Below, in pieces: positions 1 through 8,229 of a stretch of DNA of 64,000 nt. The translations under genes were made by a program, and so were the position numbers. The DNA is from Vreelandella massiliensis (lineage in GTDB: Bacteria > Pseudomonadota > Gammaproteobacteria > Pseudomonadales > Halomonadaceae), in NCBI RefSeq assembly GCF_900155385.1, contig NZ_LT699744.1, positions 854,012 through 918,011 on the forward strand. Reading direction: 5' to 3'. The first letter of the stretch is position 1, and each line of letters opens with the position of its first letter. Below the pieces are notes generated by a model. That model made no database searches and was not told where the DNA came from. It worked only from the letters and a program-made list of their open reading frames with translations.

Positions 1-2
1 AA

Positions 3-1013
3 ACCGATAGCACGGGCTTTCACGTTGGCGGGCCGATGTTCTACATCAAAAATGGCCTAGGTAAAAAGTGGCTGTGGCTCGGTGGCGCCTTTGCCTTCTT
101 TGGTGCCGTGGCGGCCTTCGGTATCGGTAACACCGTGCAGTCCAACTCCGTTGCCGATGCGATGAATTCGACCTTTGGCGTTCCCGCCTGGTTGACTGGC
201 CTTGTGATCATGGTGCTATCGGGTGCGGTGATCCTGGGGGGTATCAAGCGTATCGCCAAAGTGGCAGGTAAGCTTGTGCCGATCATGGGTATTGCCTATG
301 TTTTAGCCGGTATCGTGGTGCTGATTATTAACGCGCCCCAAATCGGCGAAGCGTTCAGCATGATCTTCTATTACGCCTTTAATCCGCATGCGGCCATGGG
401 TGGTTTCGCGGGTGCCGCGGTAATGGCGGCCATCCGTTTCGGTGTGGCGCGCGGTATCTTCTCCAACGAAGCAGGCCTGGGTAGCGCGCCTATTGCGCAC
501 GCCGCTGCTAAGACCAAAAACCCGGTGCGTCAGGGTCTTATCGCGATGCTGGGTACCTTTATCGATACTATCGTCGTTTGTACGATTACGGCGCTGGTGA
601 TTCTCACCTCCACCGTTTGGGTTGACGGTGAAGCGGGGGCCTCATTGACCGCGCTGTCATTTGACGCGGCGCTGCCAGGCTTAGGGAACGAGATTGTTTC
701 GCTGGCGCTGGCGATTTTTGCCTTCACGACCATTCTGGGTTGGTCGTTCTACGGTGAAAAGTGCTTCCAGTTCCTATTTGGCACCCGTTCGATCATGCTC
801 TACCGCGTATTGTTCGTGATTGCCATTCCGCTGGGTGCCATGGCGAACCTTGGTTTTATCTGGCTGATGGCAGACACCTTCAACGCCATGATGGCCATTC
901 CCAACTTGATCGCCTTGGCGCTGCTGTCGCCAGTGGTCTTCAAGCTAACCAAAGACTACTTCGACGGTAAAGACATCTTGCCTGGCGAAGAGCTGGACCA
1001 CGATAAATCGTAA
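3..1013 (+). CDS. Sodium:alanine/amino-acid symporter, AGCS family (5' end outside window)
   Basis: C-terminal part of a sodium-coupled amino acid carrier in the inner membrane. The frame is open from base 3, before the first ATG at 36, and the residues in front of that ATG complete the family signature GGPMFYIKNGLG, so the gene starts left of the window and the ATG at 36 is internal. About 336 residues are visible, nearly all hydrophobic helices. The motif GIFSNEAGLGSAPIAHAAA near residue 155 is the conserved AGCS loop involved in Na+ and substrate binding. The protein ends in a short charged tail. AGCS members carry alanine, glycine or glutamine; the substrate cannot be told from sequence. 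A hairpin terminator follows. Confidence 0.93.
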   Translation, partial: TDSTGFHVGGPMFYIKNGLGKKWLWLGGAFAFFGAVAAFGIGNTVQSNSVADAMNSTFGVPAWLTGLVIMVLSGAVILGGIKRIAKVAGKLVPIMGIAYVLAGIVVLIINAPQIGEAFSMIFYYAFNPHAAMGGFAGAAVMAAIRFGVARGIFSNEAGLGSAPIAHAAAKTKNPVRQGLIAMLGTFIDTIVVCTITALVILTSTVWVDGEAGASLTALSFDAALPGLGNEIVSLALAIFAFTTILGWSFYGEKCFQFLFGTRSIMLYRVLFVIAIPLGAMANLGFIWLMADTFNAMMAIPNLIALALLSPVVFKLTKDYFDGKDILPGEELDHDKS

Positions 1014-1073
1014 TAGTGCGTGGGCAGTTGACGTTGATAATGTGATTAAGGTGACCTAGCGTTACCCCCATCG

Positions 1074-1111
1074 AGAGTAGGAAGGCACGCAGTGGCTTCC
1101 TGCTCTTTTTT
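1074..1111 (+). terminator. Rho-independent terminator after the AGCS symporter
   Basis: An 11-bp stem (AGAGTAGGAAG at 1074-1084 with CTTCCTGCTCT at 1096-1106, one G-T pair) closes an 11-base loop and runs into a T tract at 1106-1111. It separates the symporter from gcvT, so gcvT probably has its own promoter or depends on read-through. Confidence 0.8.
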
Positions 1112-1130
1112 CTATCCATGAGGAACTGAC

Positions 1131-2261
1131 ATGAGCGACTTGAAACAGACACCACTTTACTCCCTACACGTGGAGCTAAGGGCGAAGATGGTGCCCTTTG
1201 CTGGCTACGAAATGCCGGTGCAATACCCACTCGGGGTGAAAAAGGAGCACGAGCACACCCGCGCTCAGTGTGGACTGTTTGATGTTTCGCACATGGGCCA
1301 GATTACCGTGAGTGGCGATGGGGTGGCCGAAGCCTTAGAGACACTGATCCCAGCCGATATTGTAGGGCTTGCGCCAGGCGCTCAGCGCTACGGTCTCTTT
1401 ACCAGCACCGAGGGTGGGATTTTAGACGATTTGATGATCGTGAATGCCGATGACCATTTCTATCTGGTGGTCAATGCGGCGTGCAAAGAGCAGGATCTCG
1501 CTCACTTGCGTGCGAACTTGGGCGAAACACATAGCATCGAACTTCTTGATGACCGCGCTCTGCTCGCGCTTCAAGGCCCGAAGGCAGCAGAGGTGATGGA
1601 GCGGCTATGCCCCAAAGCATGCGAGCTGGTGTTTATGCAACATTCGCGCTTTACGCTTGCCGAAGGCGAGCTTGCAGGCGAAGAGATCTGGGTAAGCCGC
1701 AGCGGCTATACCGGCGAGGATGGTTTTGAAATTTCCGTGGCGGCAGATGCCGCAGAAGCACTCGCCAAACAGCTATTGGCAGAGCCCGAGGTGGAAGCGA
1801 TTGGTCTCGGCGCTCGCGACTCTCTACGCTTGGAAGCCGGCCTTTGCCTCTATGGACATGATATGGACGCAGAAACCACGCCGGTTGAAGCGGGGCTGAT
1901 TTGGGCGATTAGCAAGCCGCGTCGGCATGGCGGAGAGCGTGCCGGCGGTTTCCCGGGGGCGGATCTGATCTTGCATCAGGTCGATGCCAAGGATCACTCG
2001 CGCAAACGGGTCGGGTTCGTGGCACAAGGGCGGGCGCCGGTGCGAGAAGGCGCGTCTTTAGTCGATGCGGATGGTAACGAAATCGGTAAGGTGACCTCGG
2101 GTGGTTTTGGCCCTAGCCTGGGTAAACCGGTTGCCATGGGGTATGTGGAGCGCGAATATGAAGCCATTGATACCCAGGTGTACGCCGAGGTGCGCGGCAA
2201 AAAGCTCCCCATGGTGGTGACAAAAACGCCTTTTGTCACGCCAGGCTATTATCGCGGTTAG
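1131..2261 (+). CDS. gcvT: Aminomethyltransferase (glycine cleavage T protein)
   Basis: T protein of the glycine cleavage system: it takes the aminomethyl group from lipoylated H protein and passes it to tetrahydrofolate, giving 5,10-methylene-THF and ammonia. The 376 residues are normal for the family. Conserved blocks visible are CGLFDVSHMGQ near residue 47, the folate-site region GLGARDSLRLEAGLCLYG in the middle, and the C-terminal domain with SGGFGPSLGKPVAMGYV. GAGGA-type Shine-Dalgarno (gagga) lies 6 bases before the ATG. No gcvH or gcvP is next to it here, so the other subunits must be encoded elsewhere or left of the window. The symporter upstream, which may import glycine or alanine, fits the theme. 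Confidence 0.97.
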   Translation: MSDLKQTPLYSLHVELRAKMVPFAGYEMPVQYPLGVKKEHEHTRAQCGLFDVSHMGQITVSGDGVAEALETLIPADIVGLAPGAQRYGLFTSTEGGILDDLMIVNADDHFYLVVNAACKEQDLAHLRANLGETHSIELLDDRALLALQGPKAAEVMERLCPKACELVFMQHSRFTLAEGELAGEEIWVSRSGYTGEDGFEISVAADAAEALAKQLLAEPEVEAIGLGARDSLRLEAGLCLYGHDMDAETTPVEAGLIWAISKPRRHGGERAGGFPGADLILHQVDAKDHSRKRVGFVAQGRAPVREGASLVDADGNEIGKVTSGGFGPSLGKPVAMGYVEREYEAIDTQVYAEVRGKKLPMVVTKTPFVTPGYYRG

Positions 2262-2320
2262 CATCCGTTATCCGGCTTGCTAGTGCGCTAGATATCCGCA
2301 TGTGTTCCCCGCGACGCGGA

Positions 2321-2359
2321 CTGTTTCAAAGGACAGTTTCAAAGGTCTGTTTCAATAAA
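2321..2359. repeat. Three tandem 13-bp imperfect repeats
   Basis: CTGTTTCAAAGGA, CAGTTTCAAAGGT and CTGTTTCAATAAA lie head to tail in the gap between the convergent ends of gcvT and the LysM lipoprotein gene. The core GTTTCAA is exact in all three. No stem-loop is formed. Function unknown; possibly just slippage. Confidence 0.8.
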
Positions 2360-2361
2360 AA

Positions 2362-3351
2362 CTATTTCAGCACCTGTCGCGGGTCGATCGGTTTACCGCC
2401 TTGGCGTAGGTCAAACAGCAAGTCGTAACGCTGCGTGCTGCTGTTTTGGCCGACCTTGCACAGCGTATCACCGGCGTTGACCTGGTCGCCTTCCTCCACA
2501 AGAAGGGTATCGCAGAGCGCGTAAACGCTCTGTAAGTTATCCGGGTGATGAACAATGACGACCTTGCCGAGCTGGCGCATGCTGCCGGCAAAGCGCACAT
2601 CGCCCGCCGCAACGGCTTTGGCGTTGGCACCGGCTTGCGTTGCCAGCAGCATGGGCTGCAGCGTCCCGCGGCCATCGGCGCCAAACCGGCGAACAATGCG
2701 GTAGTCATCCAGCGGCCATGGCCAGCGCCGCGCCGACGCGGGTGGCTTCTCTGAGACCGAGCCGCTTGCTGTAGAAGCAGCGGAAGAGGCGCTGCTTGTT
2801 GCTTTGGGAGATGGATTATCCAAGCGAGCAGAGGCGCGTGAGGCCGGCCCGCCATTGAGGGGCACGCTAATCACCTGGCCGACGCGCAACGCCGTTGGTG
2901 AAACCCCTGAATTGGCGCGCTGAATATGCGCGCTTTGGGTGCCAAAGTGGCGAGCGATGGCGGTGTAGGTGTCGCCGGGGCGCACTTGATAACGGTAGGG
3001 CCCACCCGAGGGCGCGCGTTCTTGTTGGGTAGGTATCAACAGCTTTTGTCCCACCGCGAGTCTTCGTGGGTCGGCGCTTGGGTTAAAACGCTGTAGGCGC
3101 TCTAAGGGAACATTCGCCCGCCGCGCGAGAGCGCCAAGCGTATCGCCACGTTGCACCGATATCCAGTTGCCATTGAGCGTACCGGCCTGCTTAGTAGGGC
3201 GTTCAACGCGCTCGGGCTGGCTGGGGTTGCCGGCGCAGCCGGTCAGTGTCAACAGGGCGGTCATGATCACTATGACGCACCGGCCGCTTAATCGTGGTTG
3301 GTTCGGCGATCCAATAGCGCCTCTTTTTCCTGCCACAGGGCGTTTATCCAT
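2362..3351 (-). CDS. LysM lipoprotein with degenerate LytM (M23-like) domain; amidase-activator type
   Basis: Predicted outer-membrane lipoprotein acting on or at peptidoglycan. Residues 1-39 form a lipoprotein signal ending in the lipobox LTGC (Cys39). Two LysM peptidoglycan-binding domains follow (about 64-107 and 121-164), then a Ser/Ala/Pro linker and a LytM/M23-like domain (about 208-329). The M23 zinc ligands are not there: the region that should hold the first His/Asp pair reads GTLQPMLLATQAG and the HLHFE motif is replaced by YDLLFD. Such degenerate LytM lipoproteins (NlpD, ActS/YgeR) activate cell-wall amidases and do not cut peptidoglycan themselves. The gene overlaps the upstream acyltransferase gene by 64 bp, so the two are coupled. 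It may be a second NlpD-like protein, as the usual nlpD sits beside rpoS. Confidence 0.82.
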   Translation of the reverse strand: MDKRPVAGKRGAIGSPNQPRLSGRCVIVIMTALLTLTGCAGNPSQPERVERPTKQAGTLNGNWISVQRGDTLGALARRANVPLERLQRFNPSADPRRLAVGQKLLIPTQQERAPSGGPYRYQVRPGDTYTAIARHFGTQSAHIQRANSGVSPTALRVGQVISVPLNGGPASRASARLDNPSPKATSSASSAASTASGSVSEKPPASARRWPWPLDDYRIVRRFGADGRGTLQPMLLATQAGANAKAVAAGDVRFAGSMRQLGKVVIVHHPDNLQSVYALCDTLLVEEGDQVNAGDTLCKVGQNSSTQRYDLLFDLRQGGKPIDPRQVLK

Positions 3352-4169
3352 GCGTGGAAGCGTTCCTTATGCTGCGGTTGCGCGTGATAGTGAGTATCTA
3401 GCATCCAAACAGGTACTTCCAGCCGTCGTGCGGTGAGGGTGATAGGTGCCTCCTGGCCGCACAGAAACCCCCAAAAGGTGGGGTTGGGGTTTGCATAGCT
3501 GATGGTGATATCCAGAATGCCATCGAGTTGATCCCCCAGCAGGTTAAGCACTTGTGCGACGCCGCCCGCTTTGGGGCGCAGCAAATGCCGATACGGGCTT
3601 TGCTGCGCGTCGCGCTTGGCGGGGGTAAAGCGCGTGCCCTCGACAAAATTAAAGATAGCGATGGGGTGGTGACGGGCGCGTCGGCACATGCGCTCGGTGG
3701 CACGGCGATCAATGTCGGCCAGTTTGGGGTTTTTCTCCATTTGTTCGCGGCTGTAGCGACGCATGAAGGGAAATTCGAGCGCCCAGAAAGCAAGCCCGAC
3801 AATGGGGATCCAAATCAGTTGGGTTTTAAGGAAAAAACGCGGCATGGGAATACGCCGATGCAGCGCCATGAAGAGCATAAAAATATCGGTCCAGCTGCGG
3901 TGATTGGAGATCACCAGCCACCACTGATTAGGGCTTAACCCCTTCGGCACCTCTGCGGTGAGGGGAGGCTTTAGCCAGTGACGCATCCACCACAGGTTGA
4001 CATCGATCCAGTGCAGCGCGACGGCGTTTAAGCCTTTAAGCATCACGTTTTTCAGCGCTTGCGTAGGCATCAGCAGTTTGAGCAGCGTGAGCGTAATCAG
4101 GGGCACGCCCCAAAACAGCGTATTTATGGTGAGCAGCAAGCAGCTGACCACCCCCTTCACTATTGGCAT
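3288..4169 (-). CDS. 1-acyl-glycerol-phosphate acyltransferase-like protein (YihG/PlsC family)
   Basis: Membrane-bound acyltransferase that most likely moves an acyl chain onto a lysophospholipid such as lysophosphatidic acid. A hydrophobic N-terminal segment (about 5-35) anchors it. The catalytic motif NHxxxxD is present as NHRSWTD (His90, Asp95), and the acceptor-binding motif FVEGTR is at 175-180. Length (293 residues) and the RHLLRPKAGGVAQVL block resemble E. coli YihG rather than the shorter PlsC. Its 3' end overlaps the LysM lipoprotein gene by 64 bp, so the pair form an envelope-related operon. Confidence 0.88.
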   Translation of the reverse strand: MPIVKGVVSCLLLTINTLFWGVPLITLTLLKLLMPTQALKNVMLKGLNAVALHWIDVNLWWMRHWLKPPLTAEVPKGLSPNQWWLVISNHRSWTDIFMLFMALHRRIPMPRFFLKTQLIWIPIVGLAFWALEFPFMRRYSREQMEKNPKLADIDRRATERMCRRARHHPIAIFNFVEGTRFTPAKRDAQQSPYRHLLRPKAGGVAQVLNLLGDQLDGILDITISYANPNPTFWGFLCGQEAPITLTARRLEVPVWMLDTHYHAQPQHKERFHAWINALWQEKEALLDRRTNHD

Positions 4170-4274
4170 GCTGATAACGCTCTCCCGTTGCGTTTTTTTA
4201 GTTGATTCAGTGCGTTTGAATAAATAATGCTAATGGATATTTCACGCGCTGCACAGCGGCGCTTGATGAGGGTA

Positions 4275-5162
4275 TTAGAGGCTTGGCGCTTGAACGGTAT
4301 CGAGCAGGACATCGCGCAGGGCTTGGGCGGCAACGGAGAGTTCTTGGTGAGTCAAAATGCCCACGCGGCAAGAAACGCCTGGCGTGGTGAGAGGCACGCA
4401 GTGGGCGCCGAGTTCGTGCATTTGTTGGATGCACATCGAGGGCACGGCGCTGACGCCCAAGCCATCGGCAACCATGCGCCCCACGGTGGAGAGCTGGTGG
4501 CTCTCAAATGCCACGGGCAGGGCGATCGCCTGTTGTTGCAGCGCCTGCTCAAGCAAGCGGCGAACCAGGGAAGGCCGCTGCAGGGTGATAAAATCCTGAG
4601 CAAGCAAGGCGGCCCATGAAAGTTCGGTGGCCTCTGCTAAGGGGCTTTGCCGCGACACCACGGCCACAAAGTGATCCTCAAAAAGGGGCGTGAACAACAG
4701 GCTGCCGGTACCTTCCGGGGCAAAAGCGATGCCCATTTCCACCTGACGAGAGCGCACCATGTCGGTGACTTCTTCGTTGACCACATCGTGAACGGTGACA
4801 TTGATTTTGGGGTACTGCTGGCGAAACTTCACCAGCGCCGCGGGGAGAAGGTTGCAAGCAAACGACGGCATCGCCGCCACGCTGAGTCGCCCTAGCTGCA
4901 GGGTGAAGCGCTGACGCAGCCGCTCTTCGGTGTTGTCCCACTGCGCCAGTAGGTGCTTTGCTAGCGGTAAAAGCGACTCTCCCTCGGGCGTTAGGCGCAC
5001 GCTACGGGTGCTGCGAATTAAGAGCTTGCCCCCGAGCGTCTCCTCCAGCCCTTTGATGGCAAGGCTAAGCGCGGGTTGCGAGAGGTGGAGGCGTTCGCAC
5101 GCCTGGGTGAAACTAAGGGTCTGCGCCACGGCGAGAAAAGCGCGTAATTGTTTGACCGTCAT
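4275..5162 (-). CDS. LysR-family transcriptional regulator, divergent from scoAB
   Basis: DNA-binding regulator with an N-terminal winged helix-turn-helix (residues about 3-60; the recognition helix is in LSQPALSLAIKGLE) and a periplasmic-binding-like effector domain after it. The start was placed at the ATG at 5162 (MTVKQLRAF), giving 295 residues, the usual size; the 54 extra upstream codons are hydrophobic, AT-rich and run across the intergenic promoter region. It is divergent from the CoA-transferase genes, the classic LysR arrangement, so it probably controls scoA-scoB in response to a keto acid or acyl-CoA. The effector is not deducible. Confidence 0.93.
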   Translation of the reverse strand: MTVKQLRAFLAVAQTLSFTQACERLHLSQPALSLAIKGLEETLGGKLLIRSTRSVRLTPEGESLLPLAKHLLAQWDNTEERLRQRFTLQLGRLSVAAMPSFACNLLPAALVKFRQQYPKINVTVHDVVNEEVTDMVRSRQVEMGIAFAPEGTGSLLFTPLFEDHFVAVVSRQSPLAEATELSWAALLAQDFITLQRPSLVRRLLEQALQQQAIALPVAFESHQLSTVGRMVADGLGVSAVPSMCIQQMHELGAHCVPLTTPGVSCRVGILTHQELSVAAQALRDVLLDTVQAPSL

Positions 5163-5196
5163 ACTGAGTTCGACATCTGTGAAAGGTGGGGGAAAT

Positions 5197-5226
5197 ATTG
5201 ATAAGATTAAAAAATAAATTGATAAG
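5197..5226. promoter_or_regulatory. Paired 9-bp direct repeat in the LysR/scoA divergent promoter region
   Basis: ATTGATAAG occurs at 5197-5205 and again at 5218-5226, 21 bp (two helical turns) apart, in AT-rich DNA between the divergent LysR and scoA genes. Two copies on one face of the helix are what a regulator dimer or tetramer could use. TTGATA inside the second copy also resembles a -35 box for scoA, but no strong -10 is at the right distance. Assignment as operator is inference. Confidence 0.35.
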
Positions 5227-5360
5227 AAAAACAAACTTAACAAATATATCTTCTGGCACAACACTGAACCCACGTTAAACGCTGTGCTGGCGTAGAGAGT
5301 GTACCCTCTAATCGTCGAGCGCATGCGACGTTATTAACCAACAACAAGCGAGGCACCACC

Positions 5361-6059
5361 ATGGCGGGATTTGATAAGCGCGTCGGTTCTTACGAAGAAG
5401 CGATGCAAGGCATTGAGAGCGGAATGACCGTGATCGCGGGCGGTTTTGGCCTGTGCGGTATTCCCGAGAACCTGATCGCGGAAATTAAACGTCGCGGTGT
5501 GAACGACTTAACCGTGGTTTCCAACAACTGCGGTGTGGATGGCTTCGGCCTAGGCCTTCTGCTGGAGGATCGCCAGATTCGCAAGATTCTGGCCTCCTAC
5601 GTGGGCGAAAACGCGCTGTTCGAGCAGCAAATGCTCAATGACGAAATCGAAGTCGTGCTGACACCCCAAGGCACGCTGGCGGAAAAAATGCGCGCCGGTG
5701 GTGCGGGTATCCCCGCGTTTTATACCGCCACAGGCTACGGCACGCCGATCGGCGAAGGCAAAGAAGTGCGTGAATTTAACGGACGCCCGCACATTCTGGA
5801 AGAGGCGATCACCGGCGATTTTGCCATTGTTAAAGGGTGGAAAGCCGACCGTTACGGTAACGTGATGTATCGCCACACGGCACAGAACTTCAACCCCATG
5901 GCGGCAACAGCGGGCCGAATCACCGTGGTCGAGGTCGAAGAGATTGTGGAGCCGGGCGAGCTTGAGCCGAGCCAGATCCATACGCCGGGTATCTATGTAG
6001 ATCGCCTGATCCAGGGCAGCTTCGAGAAGCGCATTGAGAAGCGCACCGTGCGTAGCTAA
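5361..6059 (+). CDS. scoA: 3-oxoacid CoA-transferase, subunit A
   Basis: Alpha subunit of a class I CoA-transferase that swaps CoA between succinyl-CoA (or acetyl-CoA) and acetoacetate or a similar 3-oxoacid. The glycine-rich CoA-binding signature [10 protein letters not shown] is at residues 27-36, and [15 protein letters not shown] at about 115-129. Length 232 matches the subunit. A start codon at 5361 follows a purine-rich site. It forms an operon with scoB, though the 118-bp gap is longer than usual for this pair. With the nearby 3-hydroxybutyrate dehydrogenase it would feed 3-hydroxybutyrate into acetoacetyl-CoA. An AtoD-type substrate range is possible. Confidence 0.95.
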   Translation: MAGFDKRVGSYEEAMQGIESGMTVIAGGFGLCGIPENLIAEIKRRGVNDLTVVSNNCGVDGFGLGLLLEDRQIRKILASYVGENALFEQQMLNDEIEVVLTPQGTLAEKMRAGGAGIPAFYTATGYGTPIGEGKEVREFNGRPHILEEAITGDFAIVKGWKADRYGNVMYRHTAQNFNPMAATAGRITVVEVEEIVEPGELEPSQIHTPGIYVDRLIQGSFEKRIEKRTVRS

Positions 6060-6177
6060 GGCGTAGTAAAACGCTTTAGCGCGACTTGAATGCCGGAAAT
6101 AGCTCGAAACACTTTCTACTTAGAGACAGTCGGCTGAGATACAACGACGTCTTGAGACAATAAGAGGTAAAGACATC

Positions 6178-6846
6178 ATGGCTTTGACACGTGAACAGAT
6201 GGCTCAGCGCGTAGCCCGCGAACTGGAAGATGGTTTCTATGTGAACTTGGGGATTGGTATCCCGACGCTTGTGGCGAACTATATCCCCGACGATATGGAC
6301 GTGATGCTGCAATCGGAGAATGGCTTGCTGGGCATGGGCCGCTACCCGACCGAAGACGAACTCGACCCCGATATGATTAACGCGGGCAAGCAGACCGTGA
6401 CGGCACGCCCGGGAGCGGCGATTTTCTCATCGGCGGAGTCGTTCGCCATGATTCGCGGTGGCCACGTCGATTTGACCGTATTAGGCGCTTTTGAGGTCGA
6501 TCAAAACGGCAATATTGCCTCTTGGATGATTCCTGGCAAGCTCATTAAAGGCATGGGCGGTGCGATGGATCTCGTAGCGGGCGCGGAAAACATTATTTGC
6601 ACCATGACACACGCCTCCAAGCACGGCGAATCCAAGCTGTTGCCGCAGTGCAACCTGCCGCTCACCGGCGCTGGCTGCATTAACCGGGTGCTGACCGATC
6701 TGGCGTATCTGGAGATCAAGGATGGAAGTTTCATCCTTAAAGAGCGCGCGCCGGGGGTCAGCGTTGAAGAGATCGTCGAAAAAACCGCCGGTAAGCTCAT
6801 CGTGCCGGAGCACGTGCCGGAAATGACCTTCGTCGAGGTTTCATAG
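6178..6846 (+). CDS. scoB: 3-oxoacid CoA-transferase, subunit B
   Basis: Beta subunit, carrying the catalytic glutamate that forms the glutamyl-CoA thioester. The active-site motif SENG is intact (Glu47 in LQSENGLLGMG). VNLGIGIPT at 22-30 and the ITNRVLTD-like block GCINRVLTDLAYLEI near the C-terminus are family hallmarks. Length 222 is normal. AAGAGG lies about 9 bases before the ATG. It works as a heteromer with scoA just upstream. The gene is followed by a long imperfect hairpin shared with the convergent gene. Confidence 0.95.
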   Translation: MALTREQMAQRVARELEDGFYVNLGIGIPTLVANYIPDDMDVMLQSENGLLGMGRYPTEDELDPDMINAGKQTVTARPGAAIFSSAESFAMIRGGHVDLTVLGAFEVDQNGNIASWMIPGKLIKGMGGAMDLVAGAENIICTMTHASKHGESKLLPQCNLPLTGAGCINRVLTDLAYLEIKDGSFILKERAPGVSVEEIVEKTAGKLIVPEHVPEMTFVEVS

Positions 6847-6882
6847 GGTTGATCTTGCACCACTAAAGCAGAGGAACGCTAG

Positions 6883-6920
6883 GGCGTAGGCGCAGAGCCA
6901 AAAAGGCTAACGTCTACGCC
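6883..6920. terminator. Two-part hairpin between convergent genes
   Basis: Outer arms GGCGTAG (6883-6889) and CTACGCC (6914-6920) and inner arms AGCC (6896-6899) and GGCT (6905-6908) around an A5 loop form one nested stem. It contains the stop codon of the minus-strand gene. There is no T tract on either side, so it may be a weak or factor-dependent bidirectional terminator. Confidence 0.4.
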
Positions 6921-7711
6921 ATTTCACAGCGCGTGTGGTGAGGGAGCAAAAGTTCGGCGACGTGTTTGTGATCATCACCCATGTGCTTTTGTACCAGTGC
7001 CAAACCGCCCAAGCAGAGACGGTGTTCATCGCCTTCGGCAAACACGGTTTTTTGCGCGGTGGTGAGGTAGAAGCGGTGTTCAAGCAGGTTCGAGACCGGA
7101 AAGACGCCGTGGTGCATGCTATCGCCTCCCATCATGCCCGCCTCGTGAAGCTGCCGATCAAGCGTTGTCAGCGGAACGCCGGTCTGCTGGCTATCAAACC
7201 CGGCATGGTGAAGACGCGGACCCATCACCGCGAGCCAAGCCGCCAGTGGGTGCGCCTTGAGGAGCGTTTGGTAGAGATTCCAGGTCGGCATTGGCCAGGG
7301 GCGCTCTTGGTGAAGCACTGCCTGCAGTTCATCGCCTTTTGGGGGGCCTTGCTGCATAAGAGCGATGAGCGCTTCGCGGGGTGCCTTGCACAGCGTACCG
7401 GTTTGCAGCTCGGCCAACACCAGCCAGCTACCGCCCTTTTCCGGCGCCAAAAGGGTGACCAGCAAGCCTTTATCGGCCATCGCATAGTGGCCCACGGTTT
7501 CGTATCCCAAGCGTGTCAGCGCTGGGCCAAGATAGCTTGTGCCGTAGATGTCGTGGTTGAGGGTGAGTAACGTGTAGTAGGCAGGGGGCGTATCGGTGGG
7601 CCAGAGGCGCAAAGCGGCAATATCAGGGTGCGCATGAACGTAGTCAAGCCATAGCTCATTGAGGAATGCTTCACGCTGTGTTACCGGCAAATGCGCTTGA
7701 GGGGAAAGCAT
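6914..7711 (-). CDS. DUF1338-like protein (2-oxoadipate dioxygenase/decarboxylase relative)
   Basis: 265-residue soluble protein that resembles DUF1338 proteins (the HglS/YdcJ group, Fe(II) enzymes that decarboxylate and hydroxylate 2-oxoadipate). Supporting blocks are TLNHDIYGTSYLGPALTRLG (family pattern around the first metal His), the GYETVGHYA segment, and HPLAAWLAVMGPRLHHAGFD. The match is by eye and partial: the usual R-T-F after the first His is replaced, so activity or substrate may differ. The start was placed at 7711, because GAGGA lies 7 bases upstream of that ATG; the ATG at 7741 has no ribosome site. It faces scoB tail to tail and has no obvious partner. Confidence 0.55.
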   Translation of the reverse strand: MLSPQAHLPVTQREAFLNELWLDYVHAHPDIAALRLWPTDTPPAYYTLLTLNHDIYGTSYLGPALTRLGYETVGHYAMADKGLLVTLLAPEKGGSWLVLAELQTGTLCKAPREALIALMQQGPPKGDELQAVLHQERPWPMPTWNLYQTLLKAHPLAAWLAVMGPRLHHAGFDSQQTGVPLTTLDRQLHEAGMMGGDSMHHGVFPVSNLLEHRFYLTTAQKTVFAEGDEHRLCLGGLALVQKHMGDDHKHVAELLLPHHTRCEMA

Positions 7712-7822
7712 AAAGTGATCCTCGCCTAATATAACCTTCACGCGTATGGGAAAAACGGTTTGGAGTCATTATAGGCAAGGCGAAACTGGCGCGTTCAACG
7801 CCCGTAAACGGCTGGCGGCAAT

Positions 7823-8086
7823 TTAAGCAGAAAGGGCAGGATGGCGGCGCACGTACTGCTCAAATTCACTAAAGCCGCCGATGTGTTCCTGGTCGACGAA
7901 AATCTGAGGCACCGTGTGAATGGCTTTGCCAGCCGTCTTGGCAATGTCTTCTTTGGTAATTCCTTCTGAAGGCATGTCGATGTAGCGGACGCCATCAATT
8001 TTATGGTTTTTTTCTAGCTGCTCTGCCAGGCGCTTGGCCATGACGCAGAACGGGCAGGAGAGACGACCGTAAATCACCACGAACAT
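7823..8086 (-). CDS. Glutaredoxin, GrxA-like
   Basis: Small thiol-disulfide oxidoreductase using glutathione. The dithiol active site CPFC is at residues 11-14, the cis-proline loop TVPQIF at 58-63, and the glutathione-binding GG at 70-71. The 87 residues are the usual length of a single-domain glutaredoxin; the spacing and the CPFC (not CPYC) site resemble GrxA/Grx-like family members. AGGAG lies 7 bases before the ATG. It reads alone on the minus strand. Likely substrates are protein disulfides or ribonucleotide reductase; glutathione reductase is encoded at 60264. Confidence 0.93.
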   Translation of the reverse strand: MFVVIYGRLSCPFCVMAKRLAEQLEKNHKIDGVRYIDMPSEGITKEDIAKTAGKAIHTVPQIFVDQEHIGGFSEFEQYVRRHPALSA

Positions 8087-8229
8087 ATGCGAGCTCCTAT
8101 TTAGACCTGTCTATTGAGGCAGTATTGTGGACTACCCCCTAATGTTTCTCCAATAGCGCCATGCTACGTGGGTGATTGAGAGGCGTTATGACACCGTGAG
8201 CCGAGTTAGCAGGAGATAGGGCAATAGGT

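Noticed and set aside
1014..1130. Possible glycine riboswitch before gcvT
   Set aside because: The 117-bp leader contains a terminator hairpin of the upstream gene but no tandem aptamer core could be recognised, and it is too short for the usual two-aptamer form.
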